Assembly (NCBI GenBank): GCA_945901825.1
Contig: CAMDMC010000074.1
Coordinates: forward strand, 1 to 5,744
Direction: 5' to 3'
Length of the DNA stretch: 5,744 bases
Source: Bordetella parapertussis
GTDB taxonomy: Bacteria > Pseudomonadota > Gammaproteobacteria > Burkholderiales > Burkholderiaceae_A
In this document: piece by piece, positions 1 to 5,258 of the stretch
Layout of the letters: each line of letters opens with the position of its first letter
Numbering within the stretch: position 1 is the stretch's first letter
Position numbers and translations under genes: made by a program
Notes under the pieces: model-generated
The model's input: only the letters and a program-made list of their open reading frames with translations
The model's database searches: none
Told to the model about the DNA's origin: nothing

Positions 1-51
1 GAGGACTGGTCCACCGGCGGCACGCTCTGGGCCGACCGACCCAAGGCCTGA
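1..51 (+). CDS. C-terminal end of an unrecognised protein (partial)
   Basis: An open frame enters from the left edge and ends at TGA (49-51). The last 16 residues read EDWSTGGTLWADRPKA. No upstream part is visible, so no family can be assigned. The tail loosely recalls the C-terminal beta-strand end of LpxH-like metallophosphoesterases (a D-W ... G-x-L/V-W pattern), but this is only an impression. The gene converges on the deacetylase gene, with 18 nt between the two stop codons and no terminator hairpin between them. That the frame is coding at all is inferred from its position and the lack of any other use for this stretch. Confidence 0.45.
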   Translation, partial: EDWSTGGTLWADRPKA

Positions 52-69
52 AGACCATGACCGTCGGAG

Positions 70-1005
70 CTAAGCCTCAACCGTCTCCGATCGCATCAGG
101 GCGCTCACGTGGCAGGCCACGCTTCGCCCGAGCGCGGCCACCTCGTAGCCACCTTCGAGGCTGCTGACCACGCGGCCCTCGCAATGACGGGCCGCCACCT
201 CCAGCAACTGCTCGGTCACCCACTCATAGTCCGCCTCCGTCCAGCGCAGGCCTGCGAGGGGGTCATCACGGTGGGCATCGAATCCAGCAGAGATGATGAT
301 GAGTTCCGGCGCGAAGTCATTCAGCGCTGGCAGCCATTCCTGAAGCACGGCTGCTCGAAGGGCCTTGCCATCGCTGCCACCGGGCAGTGGAACATTGACC
401 ATGTTCTTGCCCATGGGCCGCTCTCCGCGGCCTGGATAGATGCCCTGCTGGAAGGTGGAGACCATGAGCACCCCCGGCACATCCGCAAGAATTTCTTCGG
501 TGCCGTTGCCATGGTGAACATCAAAATCGACCACGGCCACGCGAGACAGGCCGAGCGCCTGGGTGGCGTACAGGGCACCCACCGCCACACTGTTCACAAA
601 GCAAAAGCCCATGGCGCGATCGCGCTCGGCATGGTGGCCCGGCGGGCGAACCGCGCAAAAGACCGTCCGCGCCCGGCCCTGAACGACGGCCTCCACACCC
701 TCAACCACCGCCCCCGCGGCACGCGAGACGGCCTCGAGCGTGAATGGATTCATGGCCGTGTCTGGGTCGATGACGGCGTATCGGCTGCTCGGCGAGGCCG
801 TCTTGAGCGCCTCCCAATGGTCAAGGGTGTGGGCCCGAAGGATGTCTTCGTCGCGGGCCATGGGTGCCTCTTGCACATCGAGACGATCCAAAAGGCCAGT
901 GGCCTGAAGTTCGGCCAACACTGCACGAACCCGCGCGGGTGACTCAGGGTGGTGAGGCCCCATTTCATGGGCGGCAAAGGCGTCGTGGGTGAAGAGCGTG
1001 GTCAT
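70..1005 (-). CDS. Histone deacetylase-family (class II / acetylpolyamine amidohydrolase-like) zinc amidohydrolase
   Basis: 311 aa, full length for bacterial HDAC-like proteins, with no signal peptide, so cytoplasmic. These enzymes hydrolyse acetyl-amide bonds on lysines, polyamines or small molecules using a catalytic zinc. Visible motifs in order: HHPESPARV (residues 18-26), RPPGHHA with the tandem catalytic histidines H124/H125, GFCFVNSVAVG (133-143), DFDVHHGNGT (160-169) giving zinc ligands D162 and H164, SAGFDAHRDDPLAG (239-252) giving zinc ligand D243, and LEGGY (283-287) with the transition-state tyrosine Y287. All catalytic residues are intact, so it should be active. The ATG lies 9 nt after the DUF3299 stop codon and has no convincing Shine-Dalgarno sequence, which suggests translational coupling in the ABC operon. 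The substrate cannot be told from sequence. AcuC-type acetoin utilisation is less likely, because no acu genes are nearby. Confidence 0.95.
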   Translation of the reverse strand: MTTLFTHDAFAAHEMGPHHPESPARVRAVLAELQATGLLDRLDVQEAPMARDEDILRAHTLDHWEALKTASPSSRYAVIDPDTAMNPFTLEAVSRAAGAVVEGVEAVVQGRARTVFCAVRPPGHHAERDRAMGFCFVNSVAVGALYATQALGLSRVAVVDFDVHHGNGTEEILADVPGVLMVSTFQQGIYPGRGERPMGKNMVNVPLPGGSDGKALRAAVLQEWLPALNDFAPELIIISAGFDAHRDDPLAGLRWTEADYEWVTEQLLEVAARHCEGRVVSSLEGGYEVAALGRSVACHVSALMRSETVEA

Positions 1006-1014
1006 GCGTAAATG

Positions 1015-1551
1015 TTACCGCTTGGGCTCTTCATAGGGCCGCACACGCGTGGCCAGCAACTGATAGCCCGTCACGCCCTGACTGGTCTCGGTGCGCACGC
1101 CCTCGAGACGGCCCTCCACCCAGACCGTGGCCATGGACTCCGGCACCTCGCGAATCTTTGCACCCTTCTGAGGAACCACCAGAATGATCTGATTGGCCGG
1201 CGGTGGCGGGGTGTGAATACAGGCGCCAAAGTAAGGCACCAGCAGAAACGACCGGTCTGCAGATCGGTCTGCATCGAGTGGGACCACATAGCCTGGAATG
1301 CGCACCTGTTTGCCCAGATGGGTGGACACAATCGGCGCGGCATCCCACTTCTCGCGCAGCTTGGACATGGCCCGGTCGGCTGCCTCGGAGCCATCCTTCA
1401 GGCCACCAAGCCGGCCAAGCGCCATCATCTCGACCTGAACCTGCTTGGCCCATTTCTCATCGATAAGGTCGTCCCAGCTGATTTCCAGGGCGGGCTTGGC
1501 CCAGGCCACCCCCAGCACGAAGAAGCCCAAGATGGAGAGGCAGCGCCGCAT
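1015..1551 (-). CDS. DUF3299 domain protein, secreted/periplasmic, of a zinc-linked ABC cassette
   Basis: 178 aa from the ATG at 1551. The frame stays open further upstream, but that would run into the permease gene, and this ATG is followed at once by a signal peptide: MRRCLSILGFFVLGVAWA, with likely cleavage after AWA before KPALEIS. The mature protein shows the DUF3299 hallmarks IPGYVVPLD (85-93) and VPYFGACIHTPPPPANQ (105-121), including C111 and H113, followed by a beta-rich C-terminus with VWVEGRLEG. The function is unknown. In Pseudomonas (PA4066) and Vibrio, DUF3299 proteins sit beside an FtsX-type permease and an ATPase in zinc-starvation operons. A periplasmic partner or metal/folding role is inferred, with the Cys-His pair a possible ligand site. 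Only 1 nt separates it from the permease stop, and there is no Shine-Dalgarno sequence, so it is probably translated by coupling. Confidence 0.88.
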   Translation of the reverse strand: MRRCLSILGFFVLGVAWAKPALEISWDDLIDEKWAKQVQVEMMALGRLGGLKDGSEAADRAMSKLREKWDAAPIVSTHLGKQVRIPGYVVPLDADRSADRSFLLVPYFGACIHTPPPPANQIILVVPQKGAKIREVPESMATVWVEGRLEGVRTETSQGVTGYQLLATRVRPYEEPKR

Positions 1552-1552
1552 G

Positions 1553-2785
1553 CTAGGCCACGGGCGGATGCAGGCCATCCACCAAAGACAGGCGCCGCGC
1601 CCGCCAGGCAGGCAGGAGGCTGATGGCCACAGAGGCCATCCCAAGGCCCAGGAGCGAGAGCCATGCCTGGGGTGGCAGATTCAGCACCGACATGGCCACA
1701 CCATATTCAATTCGAAGAAAGTCGGCAAACCACCAAACCACGGCCTGCTGAATGAGGAGCCCCAGCAGCACACCCGCCAGGCCCACCAGGGTGGCCTCGA
1801 GCAGAATAAGCCAGGCCACCTGCGCCGGGCCAGCCCCCACAGCACGGAGAATGGCGAACTCTCTGCGGCGCGATGCCAATGAGACCAGGGTCACGGCTGC
1901 CACCGACAACAAGGCACCGATGGAGACCACCCAGCCCACGAGCGCAAAGCCACGCTCCACCACGGAGAGTGTTCGCCAGAGTTCATCGAGGGTGACACCA
2001 GGCAGGGCAGCAGTCAGTGGGGCACCCGGCAAGGACTCGATCGCACGACGGGCCGAAAAGACCTGGCCACGGTTTTGAAGGCCCACCCAGAGCGTGGTGT
2101 AGCTGCTCGGTGGTGCCAATGCGCCGAACAACCAGCCTTGGTGAATGGACTCAAAGCCCTCGGTCGAGACAAAGACTGCGCGATCCAAGGGGCCTCCAGT
2201 GGGGGCCAGTACGCCCACCACCTGGAACGGGTGGTCATCGTGGTCGCGAGAGAGGCCGTCTGAGCGTCCATGCGTGAGCACCAGGCGATCACCGAGGCGA
2301 TGTTCAAGACGCCTGGCCACCTCGGCACCCAGCACGGCCTCGGTGGCTGCCGAAAAGACCTTGCCCTCGGCCAGGCGCAGTGGCTGCCCACGCACCTGAA
2401 CGCGGCTAAAAAAATCGGCCTCGGTGCCCCAGACGGGCCGCCCCTGATAGGTGTCACCGAGCTGAACGGGCACCACCCAGTCGACCTGCGCAAGGCCTCG
2501 GACCCGCTCCAAGTGGGCTGCATCGAGGTTCTGGGTGGGACGACCGAGCTGGAAGACGCCGTAGAGCAGGATTTCGGTGGGGCTACCCCTCGGGGCCACC
2601 AGCAGATCGACCCCACTGATGGCCTGACCAAAACTGGTGCGAAGGTCTGCCCGCAACTGGCTGACAAACAAGACGAGCAAGGAGGATGTGGCCACGGCCA
2701 GCAGCACCAAGAGCACCGGCAACCGCCGAGACCAGGCACTGGCCAGCGCGAGGCGCAGCCAAATATTCATTGCACTGCCGCTCAT
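1553..2785 (-). CDS. ABC transporter permease, MacB/FtsX type
   Basis: 410 aa inner-membrane permease. The layout is the four-helix MacB/FtsX plan: TM1 at about 22-43, a large periplasmic MacB_PCD-type domain at about 44-275, then TM2 at about 279-304, TM3 at about 324-350 and TM4 at about 374-394. The cytoplasmic loop RRREFAILRAVGAGPAQV (306-323) is the typical coupling segment that contacts the ATPase. Such permeases usually drive mechanotransmission or lipoprotein/substrate extraction rather than classical import. The periplasmic domain holds an acidic-histidine patch, SRDHDDHPF (179-187), that could bind metal. The start at 2785 is chosen because GGAGG lies 7 nt upstream and the ATG overlaps the ATPase stop (ATGA); an internal ATG at 2770 is the alternative. 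Orthologous position: PA4065-like. Confidence 0.92.
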   Translation of the reverse strand: MSGSAMNIWLRLALASAWSRRLPVLLVLLAVATSSLLVLFVSQLRADLRTSFGQAISGVDLLVAPRGSPTEILLYGVFQLGRPTQNLDAAHLERVRGLAQVDWVVPVQLGDTYQGRPVWGTEADFFSRVQVRGQPLRLAEGKVFSAATEAVLGAEVARRLEHRLGDRLVLTHGRSDGLSRDHDDHPFQVVGVLAPTGGPLDRAVFVSTEGFESIHQGWLFGALAPPSSYTTLWVGLQNRGQVFSARRAIESLPGAPLTAALPGVTLDELWRTLSVVERGFALVGWVVSIGALLSVAAVTLVSLASRRREFAILRAVGAGPAQVAWLILLEATLVGLAGVLLGLLIQQAVVWWFADFLRIEYGVAMSVLNLPPQAWLSLLGLGMASVAISLLPAWRARRLSLVDGLHPPVA

Positions 2786-3453
2786 CGAACGGCCTCCAAT
2801 CCGCCCGCCTCGCCGAGGGCCCAGACCTCATCAAAGCTACTGCTCATGCGATCGTCGTGGCTCACCATGATCACCGTGACCTTCGAGGCCTGCGCAAGTT
2901 CAAGCAGAAGCGACACAAACGAGGCCTGGTGAACGGCATCCAAGGCCGATGTGGGCTCATCTGCCAAGAGAAGACTCGGGCCCAAGAGAAAGGCTCGGGC
3001 CACCGCCACCCGCTGCTGCTGCCCCACCGACAGCTGATGGGCAGGGCGCGACCAGAGCGCCGGCGAGAGCCCAAGCCGCTTGAGCAGGTCGCTGGCCTCA
3101 TGAAGCGGCGCCCGGCCTGAGAGTCGACTGGGCAACAGAACGTTCTCCCATGCCGACAGGTAGGGCAGCAGGTTGAACTGCTGAAAAATCACGCCGATGT
3201 CGGTGGCCCGGACACGGTCGCGGGCCGTGGCGGACATCGCATGAAAGGGATGGCCGAGCACGAGGCACTCGCCCGAAGTTGGTGTCTGCACCCCAGACAA
3301 GATGGACAGCAAGGTGCTCTTGCCAGACCCACTGAGACCACGCAAGAACACCCGCCGGCCAGCCCCCACCGACCAGGCCGGAATGTGCAGCAAGGGCTTT
3401 GCTGCACCGGGCCATTGGAAGACCAACGCCCTGAGTTCAGTGTGCGTGTTCAA
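2782..3453 (-). CDS. ABC transporter ATP-binding protein (LolD/MacB-like)
   Basis: 223 aa cytoplasmic ATPase that should power the adjacent permease. Motifs numbered from the chosen start: Walker A GLSGSGKST (39-47), Q-loop FQQFNLLP (90-97), signature LSVGQQQR (141-148, with V in place of the usual first G of LSGGQ), Walker B LLLADEPT (161-168), D-loop SALD (169-172) and H-loop H199 in VSHDD. All catalytic positions are present. The frame stays open to 3591, but that extension would translate through a rho-independent terminator and gives non-family sequence. The TTG at 3453-3451 has AGGAG 7 nt upstream and puts the first strand of the ATPase fold near the N-terminus, so TTG is preferred. The stop overlaps the permease ATG by 4 nt. 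PA4064-like in context. Confidence 0.93.
   Translation of the reverse strand: MNTHTELRALVFQWPGAAKPLLHIPAWSVGAGRRVFLRGLSGSGKSTLLSILSGVQTPTSGECLVLGHPFHAMSATARDRVRATDIGVIFQQFNLLPYLSAWENVLLPSRLSGRAPLHEASDLLKRLGLSPALWSRPAHQLSVGQQQRVAVARAFLLGPSLLLADEPTSALDAVHQASFVSLLLELAQASKVTVIMVSHDDRMSSSFDEVWALGEAGGLEAVR
2793..2797 (-). promoter_or_regulatory. Ribosome-binding site of the permease
   Basis: GGAGG on the minus strand, 7 nt before the ATG at 2785, inside the last codons of the ATPase. It decides the permease start in favour of 2785 over the internal ATG at 2770. Confidence 0.75.
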
Positions 3454-3460
3454 TGCCGAG

Positions 3461-3465
3461 CTCCT
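3461..3465 (-). promoter_or_regulatory. Ribosome-binding site fixing the TTG start of the ATPase
   Basis: AGGAG on the minus strand with a 7-nt spacer to TTG (3453-3451). It lies between the terminator and the gene, so the ribosome site is available only on transcripts that pass, or start after, the terminator. Confidence 0.7.
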
Positions 3466-3477
3466 GGGTGCACAGAT

Positions 3478-3509
3478 AAAAAAAAGCCCCAGCCGGTTGG
3501 GCTGGGGCT
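3478..3509 (-). terminator. Rho-independent terminator just upstream of the ABC operon
   Basis: A perfect 10-bp stem, AGCCCCAGCC (3485-3494) with GGCTGGGGCT (3500-3509), closes a 5-nt loop. On the minus strand it is followed by eight T residues (complement of 3478-3485). There is no T-run on the plus strand, so it acts on leftward transcription. It lies 24 nt before the ATPase start. No recognisable minus-strand gene lies just upstream for it to end, so it may be an attenuator in the operon leader or the 3' end of a small RNA. Confidence 0.85.
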
Positions 3510-3532
3510 GCAAGGCAGAATGATCTGCAAGG
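3508..3532. repeat. Short direct repeat CTGCAAGG
   Basis: The octamer CTGCAAGG occurs at 3508-3515 and again at 3525-3532. The first copy touches the outer arm of the terminator and the second carries the Shine-Dalgarno-like AAGGAG. It may be chance, but it adds to the TGCAA/TTGCA words clustered in this intergenic region. Confidence 0.35.
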
Positions 3533-3534
3533 AG
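3529..3534 (+). promoter_or_regulatory. Strong Shine-Dalgarno sequence before a small ORF
   Basis: AAGGAG with a 6-nt spacer to the ATG at 3541 on the plus strand. It is the best-placed ribosome-binding site in the intergenic region, and it points to a 45-codon frame rather than directly to the YkuK gene. Confidence 0.45.
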
Positions 3535-3540
3535 ACAACA

Positions 3541-3678
3541 ATGCGGTCGAAACCGCAATTGCATTGCAACATAAACGGGGGTGTTTTGCAATGCACCATG
3601 AGGGCATTCATCAAAACTTCTTGGAAAAGGGCACGGACTTGCATCATCGCCGCTCGCATGGTCTCCTACCCGTTGTGA
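3541..3678 (+). CDS. Candidate 45-aa leader peptide upstream of the YkuK gene
   Basis: The frame runs from the ATG at 3541 to TGA at 3676-3678 and encodes a small basic peptide beginning MRSKPQLHCN and ending ARMVSYPL. It has a near-ideal ribosome-binding site (AAGGAG, 6-nt spacer). Its TGA overlaps an in-frame GTG of the YkuK gene (GTGA, 3675-3678), and the YkuK ATG follows 8 nt after the stop, an arrangement typical of translational coupling. There is no recognised domain. It overlaps the paired palindromes and a short hairpin, so the frame could also be accidental. No function is proposed. Confidence 0.25.
   Translation: MRSKPQLHCNINGGVLQCTMRAFIKTSWKRARTCIIAARMVSYPL
3542..3557 (-). other. 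Short hairpin with TTCG loop in the intergenic region
   Basis: TGCGGT (3542-3547) pairs with ACCGCA (3552-3557). Read on the minus strand the loop is TTCG, a stable tetraloop sequence, although it is not closed by the canonical C-G pair. It would lie in a leftward leader RNA ahead of the terminator at 3478-3509. It is too short to be certain and has no T-run of its own. Confidence 0.35.
3559..3596. promoter_or_regulatory. Paired operator-like palindromes TTGCA-N-TGCA
   Basis: TTGCATTGCAA (3559-3569) is a perfect odd palindrome. TTGCAATGCAC (3586-3596) is a second copy with one mismatch at its last base. Their centres are 27 bp apart. Together they also form a 10-bp inverted repeat, TGCATTGCAA / TTGCAATGCA, with a 16-nt spacer. 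The position between two divergent operons suits a binding site for a dimeric regulator. The regulator is not identifiable. The repeat is unlike the AT-rich GTTATA-type Zur box, and a TGC-rich site could suit PhaR, which is speculation. Confidence 0.45.
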
Positions 3679-3686
3679 ACACCCAC

Positions 3687-4190
3687 ATGCACCCCCTCCG
3701 GCAGCTCGATCTCCCTGCCGTGGCCCGATTCATCGCAGCGCAATCGGCCAGCACCCGGATTTACATCGGTGCGGACTCCTGCCGGCTCTTGGAAGGCCAA
3801 GTCTGGCACGCGGATTACACCCTTGTCATTGTCGTGCACATCGATGGCAACCGGGGCTGCAAGCTCTTCGGGGAGACCACCCGGGAGCGAGATTTCGACC
3901 AGCGGGCCGACCGGCCGCACCTGCGCCTCATGAATGAAGTCTACAAGGTGGCCGACCTCTATCTGCGCCTGTCGGATGCCATCGGGCAACGCCCCGTGGA
4001 GGTGCACCTCGACATCAACCCAGACCCCGCGGCCGGCTCGAGCTGCGTGATCCAGCAGGCCGTGGGCTACATCCGTGGCGTGTGCAATTTGTCACCAAGG
4101 GTCAAGCCCCATGCCTTTGCCGCAAGCTGCGCTGCCGACCGATACAAGGAAATCGCCAGCAGCCATCCATCAGGCCTTCGGGCGGCCTAG
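3687..4190 (+). CDS. YkuK-family (DUF458) ribonuclease H-like protein
   Basis: 167 aa from the ATG at 3687, the usual size for YkuK proteins, with no signal peptide or membrane segment. Family pattern: IYIGADS (26-31 core, D30), a central DYTLVIVVHI strand (43-52), LMNEVYKVADLYL (81-93, E84), VEVHLDINPD (104-113, D109) and VKPHAFAASCAADR (139-152, D151). These acidic positions fit an RNase H-like metal site. The biochemical role of the family is not established, and nuclease activity is inferred from the fold. Upstream in-frame starts exist: GTG 3675 (overlapping the small-ORF TGA as GTGA), TTG 3639 with AAGGG 7 nt upstream, ATG 3591 and TTG 3564. ATG 3687 is preferred on family length, but the start is uncertain. 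The permease gene begins 17 nt downstream. Confidence 0.85.
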   Translation: MHPLRQLDLPAVARFIAAQSASTRIYIGADSCRLLEGQVWHADYTLVIVVHIDGNRGCKLFGETTRERDFDQRADRPHLRLMNEVYKVADLYLRLSDAIGQRPVEVHLDINPDPAAGSSCVIQQAVGYIRGVCNLSPRVKPHAFAASCAADRYKEIASSHPSGLRAA

Positions 4191-4192
4191 CC

Positions 4193-4197
4193 AGGAG
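4193..4197 (+). promoter_or_regulatory. Ribosome-binding site of the SbtA-like permease
   Basis: AGGAG 10 nt before TTG 4208, just after the YkuK stop codon. It supports a TTG start. An ATG far upstream (4082) would give a hydrophilic N-terminal extension that merely overlaps the YkuK coding region in another frame. Confidence 0.6.
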
Positions 4198-4207
4198 CTC
4201 TCCAGGT

Positions 4208-5191
4208 TTGTTGTCGCTCCTCGATCCCGCTGTTCTGTTTTTCTTGGTGGGCCTCTTTGCAGGCCTTGTGCGCTCCAACCTAGACATTCCTCCGGCCATC
4301 AGCCGTTTTCTGGCCCTCTATTTGCTCATGGCCCTGGGCCTCAAGGGCGGACTCTCATTGGCCGAGACCGGCTTTACCACCGAGGTGATGACCATTCTCG
4401 GGCTGGCCATCTTGCTGGCCATGGTGACCCCCGTTCTCGGATTTCTGCTGCTGCGCCGCGTGACCCAGCCCTTCAATGCCATTGCCATCGCGGCCACTTA
4501 TGGGTCGGTGAGCGCGGTGACCTTCATCACGGCCAATCAATTCCTTGACCGCCTGGGCGTTGAACACGGTGGCTACATGGCTGCGGCCATGGCCATCATG
4601 GAGTCGCCGGCCATCATCTTTGCGGTGCTCATGGCCAACCTCGTGCGCAAGGGTCGCCTCGGTGGCCCGCAGGGCATTGAAACGGCACCACACCCGGGTG
4701 GTATTCGGCAGACCCTGCACGAGTCCTTCACCGATGGCGCACAGCTGTTGCTGCTCGCGAGCATGGTCATTGGCTACTACATGGGACCAGAGGGTGCGGC
4801 GGCCATGAAGCCTTTCTCCGCAGACCTCTTCAAGGGCATGCTCGCCTTCTTCCTATTGGACATGGGCCTGTTGGCTGCACGAAACCTGGGGGGGCTGCGC
4901 GGCCAATCTCCCATGCTGCTGGTTTATGCCGCGACCATTCCGGCGGTGCATGCGGTCGTGGCCATTGTCCTGGGGCTTTGGGCGGGTCTGAGTGTGGGCG
5001 ACACCACGCTGCTGGCCGTATTGGCTGCCAGTGCAAGCTACATTGCCGTGCCCGCCGTGCTGCGAGAGGCCATTCCAGAGGCGGATTCCGCCGTGTACGT
5101 AGGGCTCTCCTTGGGCCTCACCTTCCCGATCAACATCTTGTTCGGGATCCCGAGTTTCTACTGGCTCACGCACACCCTGGCAGCCCTCTAA
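4208..5191 (+). CDS. Sodium-dependent bicarbonate transport family permease (SbtA-like, DUF897)
   Basis: 327 aa polytopic inner-membrane protein with about ten hydrophobic segments arranged as two inverted halves. Visible SbtA hallmarks are LYLLMALGLKGG (38-48), ATYGSVSAVTF (97-107), FFLLDMGLLAARNL (214-227), SASYIAVPAVLREAIPEAD (275-293) and LSLGLTFPINILFGIP (300-315). Cyanobacterial SbtA takes up bicarbonate with sodium. Proteobacterial members are mostly uncharacterised, so the substrate is inferred. The start is TTG 4208, or possibly TTG 4211, next to AGGAG, and it puts the first membrane helix right at the N-terminus (LLDPAVLFFLVGLFAG). SbtA is normally paired with SbtB, a PII-like regulator, but no sbtB lies next to it here. 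Instead it follows a YkuK gene by 17 nt, probably in one transcript, and ends before a bidirectional terminator. Confidence 0.9.
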   Translation: MLSLLDPAVLFFLVGLFAGLVRSNLDIPPAISRFLALYLLMALGLKGGLSLAETGFTTEVMTILGLAILLAMVTPVLGFLLLRRVTQPFNAIAIAATYGSVSAVTFITANQFLDRLGVEHGGYMAAAMAIMESPAIIFAVLMANLVRKGRLGGPQGIETAPHPGGIRQTLHESFTDGAQLLLLASMVIGYYMGPEGAAAMKPFSADLFKGMLAFFLLDMGLLAARNLGGLRGQSPMLLVYAATIPAVHAVVAIVLGLWAGLSVGDTTLLAVLAASASYIAVPAVLREAIPEADSAVYVGLSLGLTFPINILFGIPSFYWLTHTLAAL

Positions 5192-5210
5192 GCAACAGAC
5201 TCGCGCAGGC

Positions 5211-5240
5211 AAAAAAAAGGCCCTCCGAAGAGGGCCTTTT
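5211..5240. terminator. Bidirectional rho-independent terminator between sbtA-like and phasin genes
   Basis: An 11-bp stem, 5215-5225 with 5230-5240 (core GGCCCTC/GAGGGCC), closes a CGAA loop. On the minus strand eight T residues follow (complement of 5211-5218), making a strong terminator for the phasin gene, 18 nt after its stop. On the plus strand a shorter TTTT serves the permease gene. The convergent gene arrangement fits shared use. Confidence 0.9.
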
Positions 5241-5258
5241 CACACCGAGTTTGCCGAA

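Noticed and set aside
109..942. 277-codon plus-strand open frame
   Set aside because: It lies antisense to the deacetylase gene, whose every catalytic motif is intact. The translated frame shows no family pattern and is a by-product of GC-rich codon bias.
2270..2932. 220-codon plus-strand open frame across the permease/ATPase junction
   Set aside because: Antisense to two clearly recognised genes, without a domain or a sensible start; a shadow frame.
1553..3453. LolCDE lipoprotein sorting or MacAB antibiotic efflux system
   Set aside because: There is one stand-alone permease and a separate ATPase, with no MacA or second Lol permease, and the DUF3299 partner points to the zinc-linked cassette instead.
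3450..3659. Minus-strand 69-codon frame with AGGAG just before its ATG
   Set aside because: The spacer is only 3 nt, the frame is translated straight through the terminator stem and T-run, and the C-terminal half is unlike a protein. It could be a leader peptide at its 5' end, but the evidence is too thin to list.
3454..3686. Possible Zur box or DUF2796 gene upstream of the ABC operon
   Set aside because: No GTTATA-type palindrome and no His-rich secreted frame could be found; only the TTGCA-type palindromes are present.
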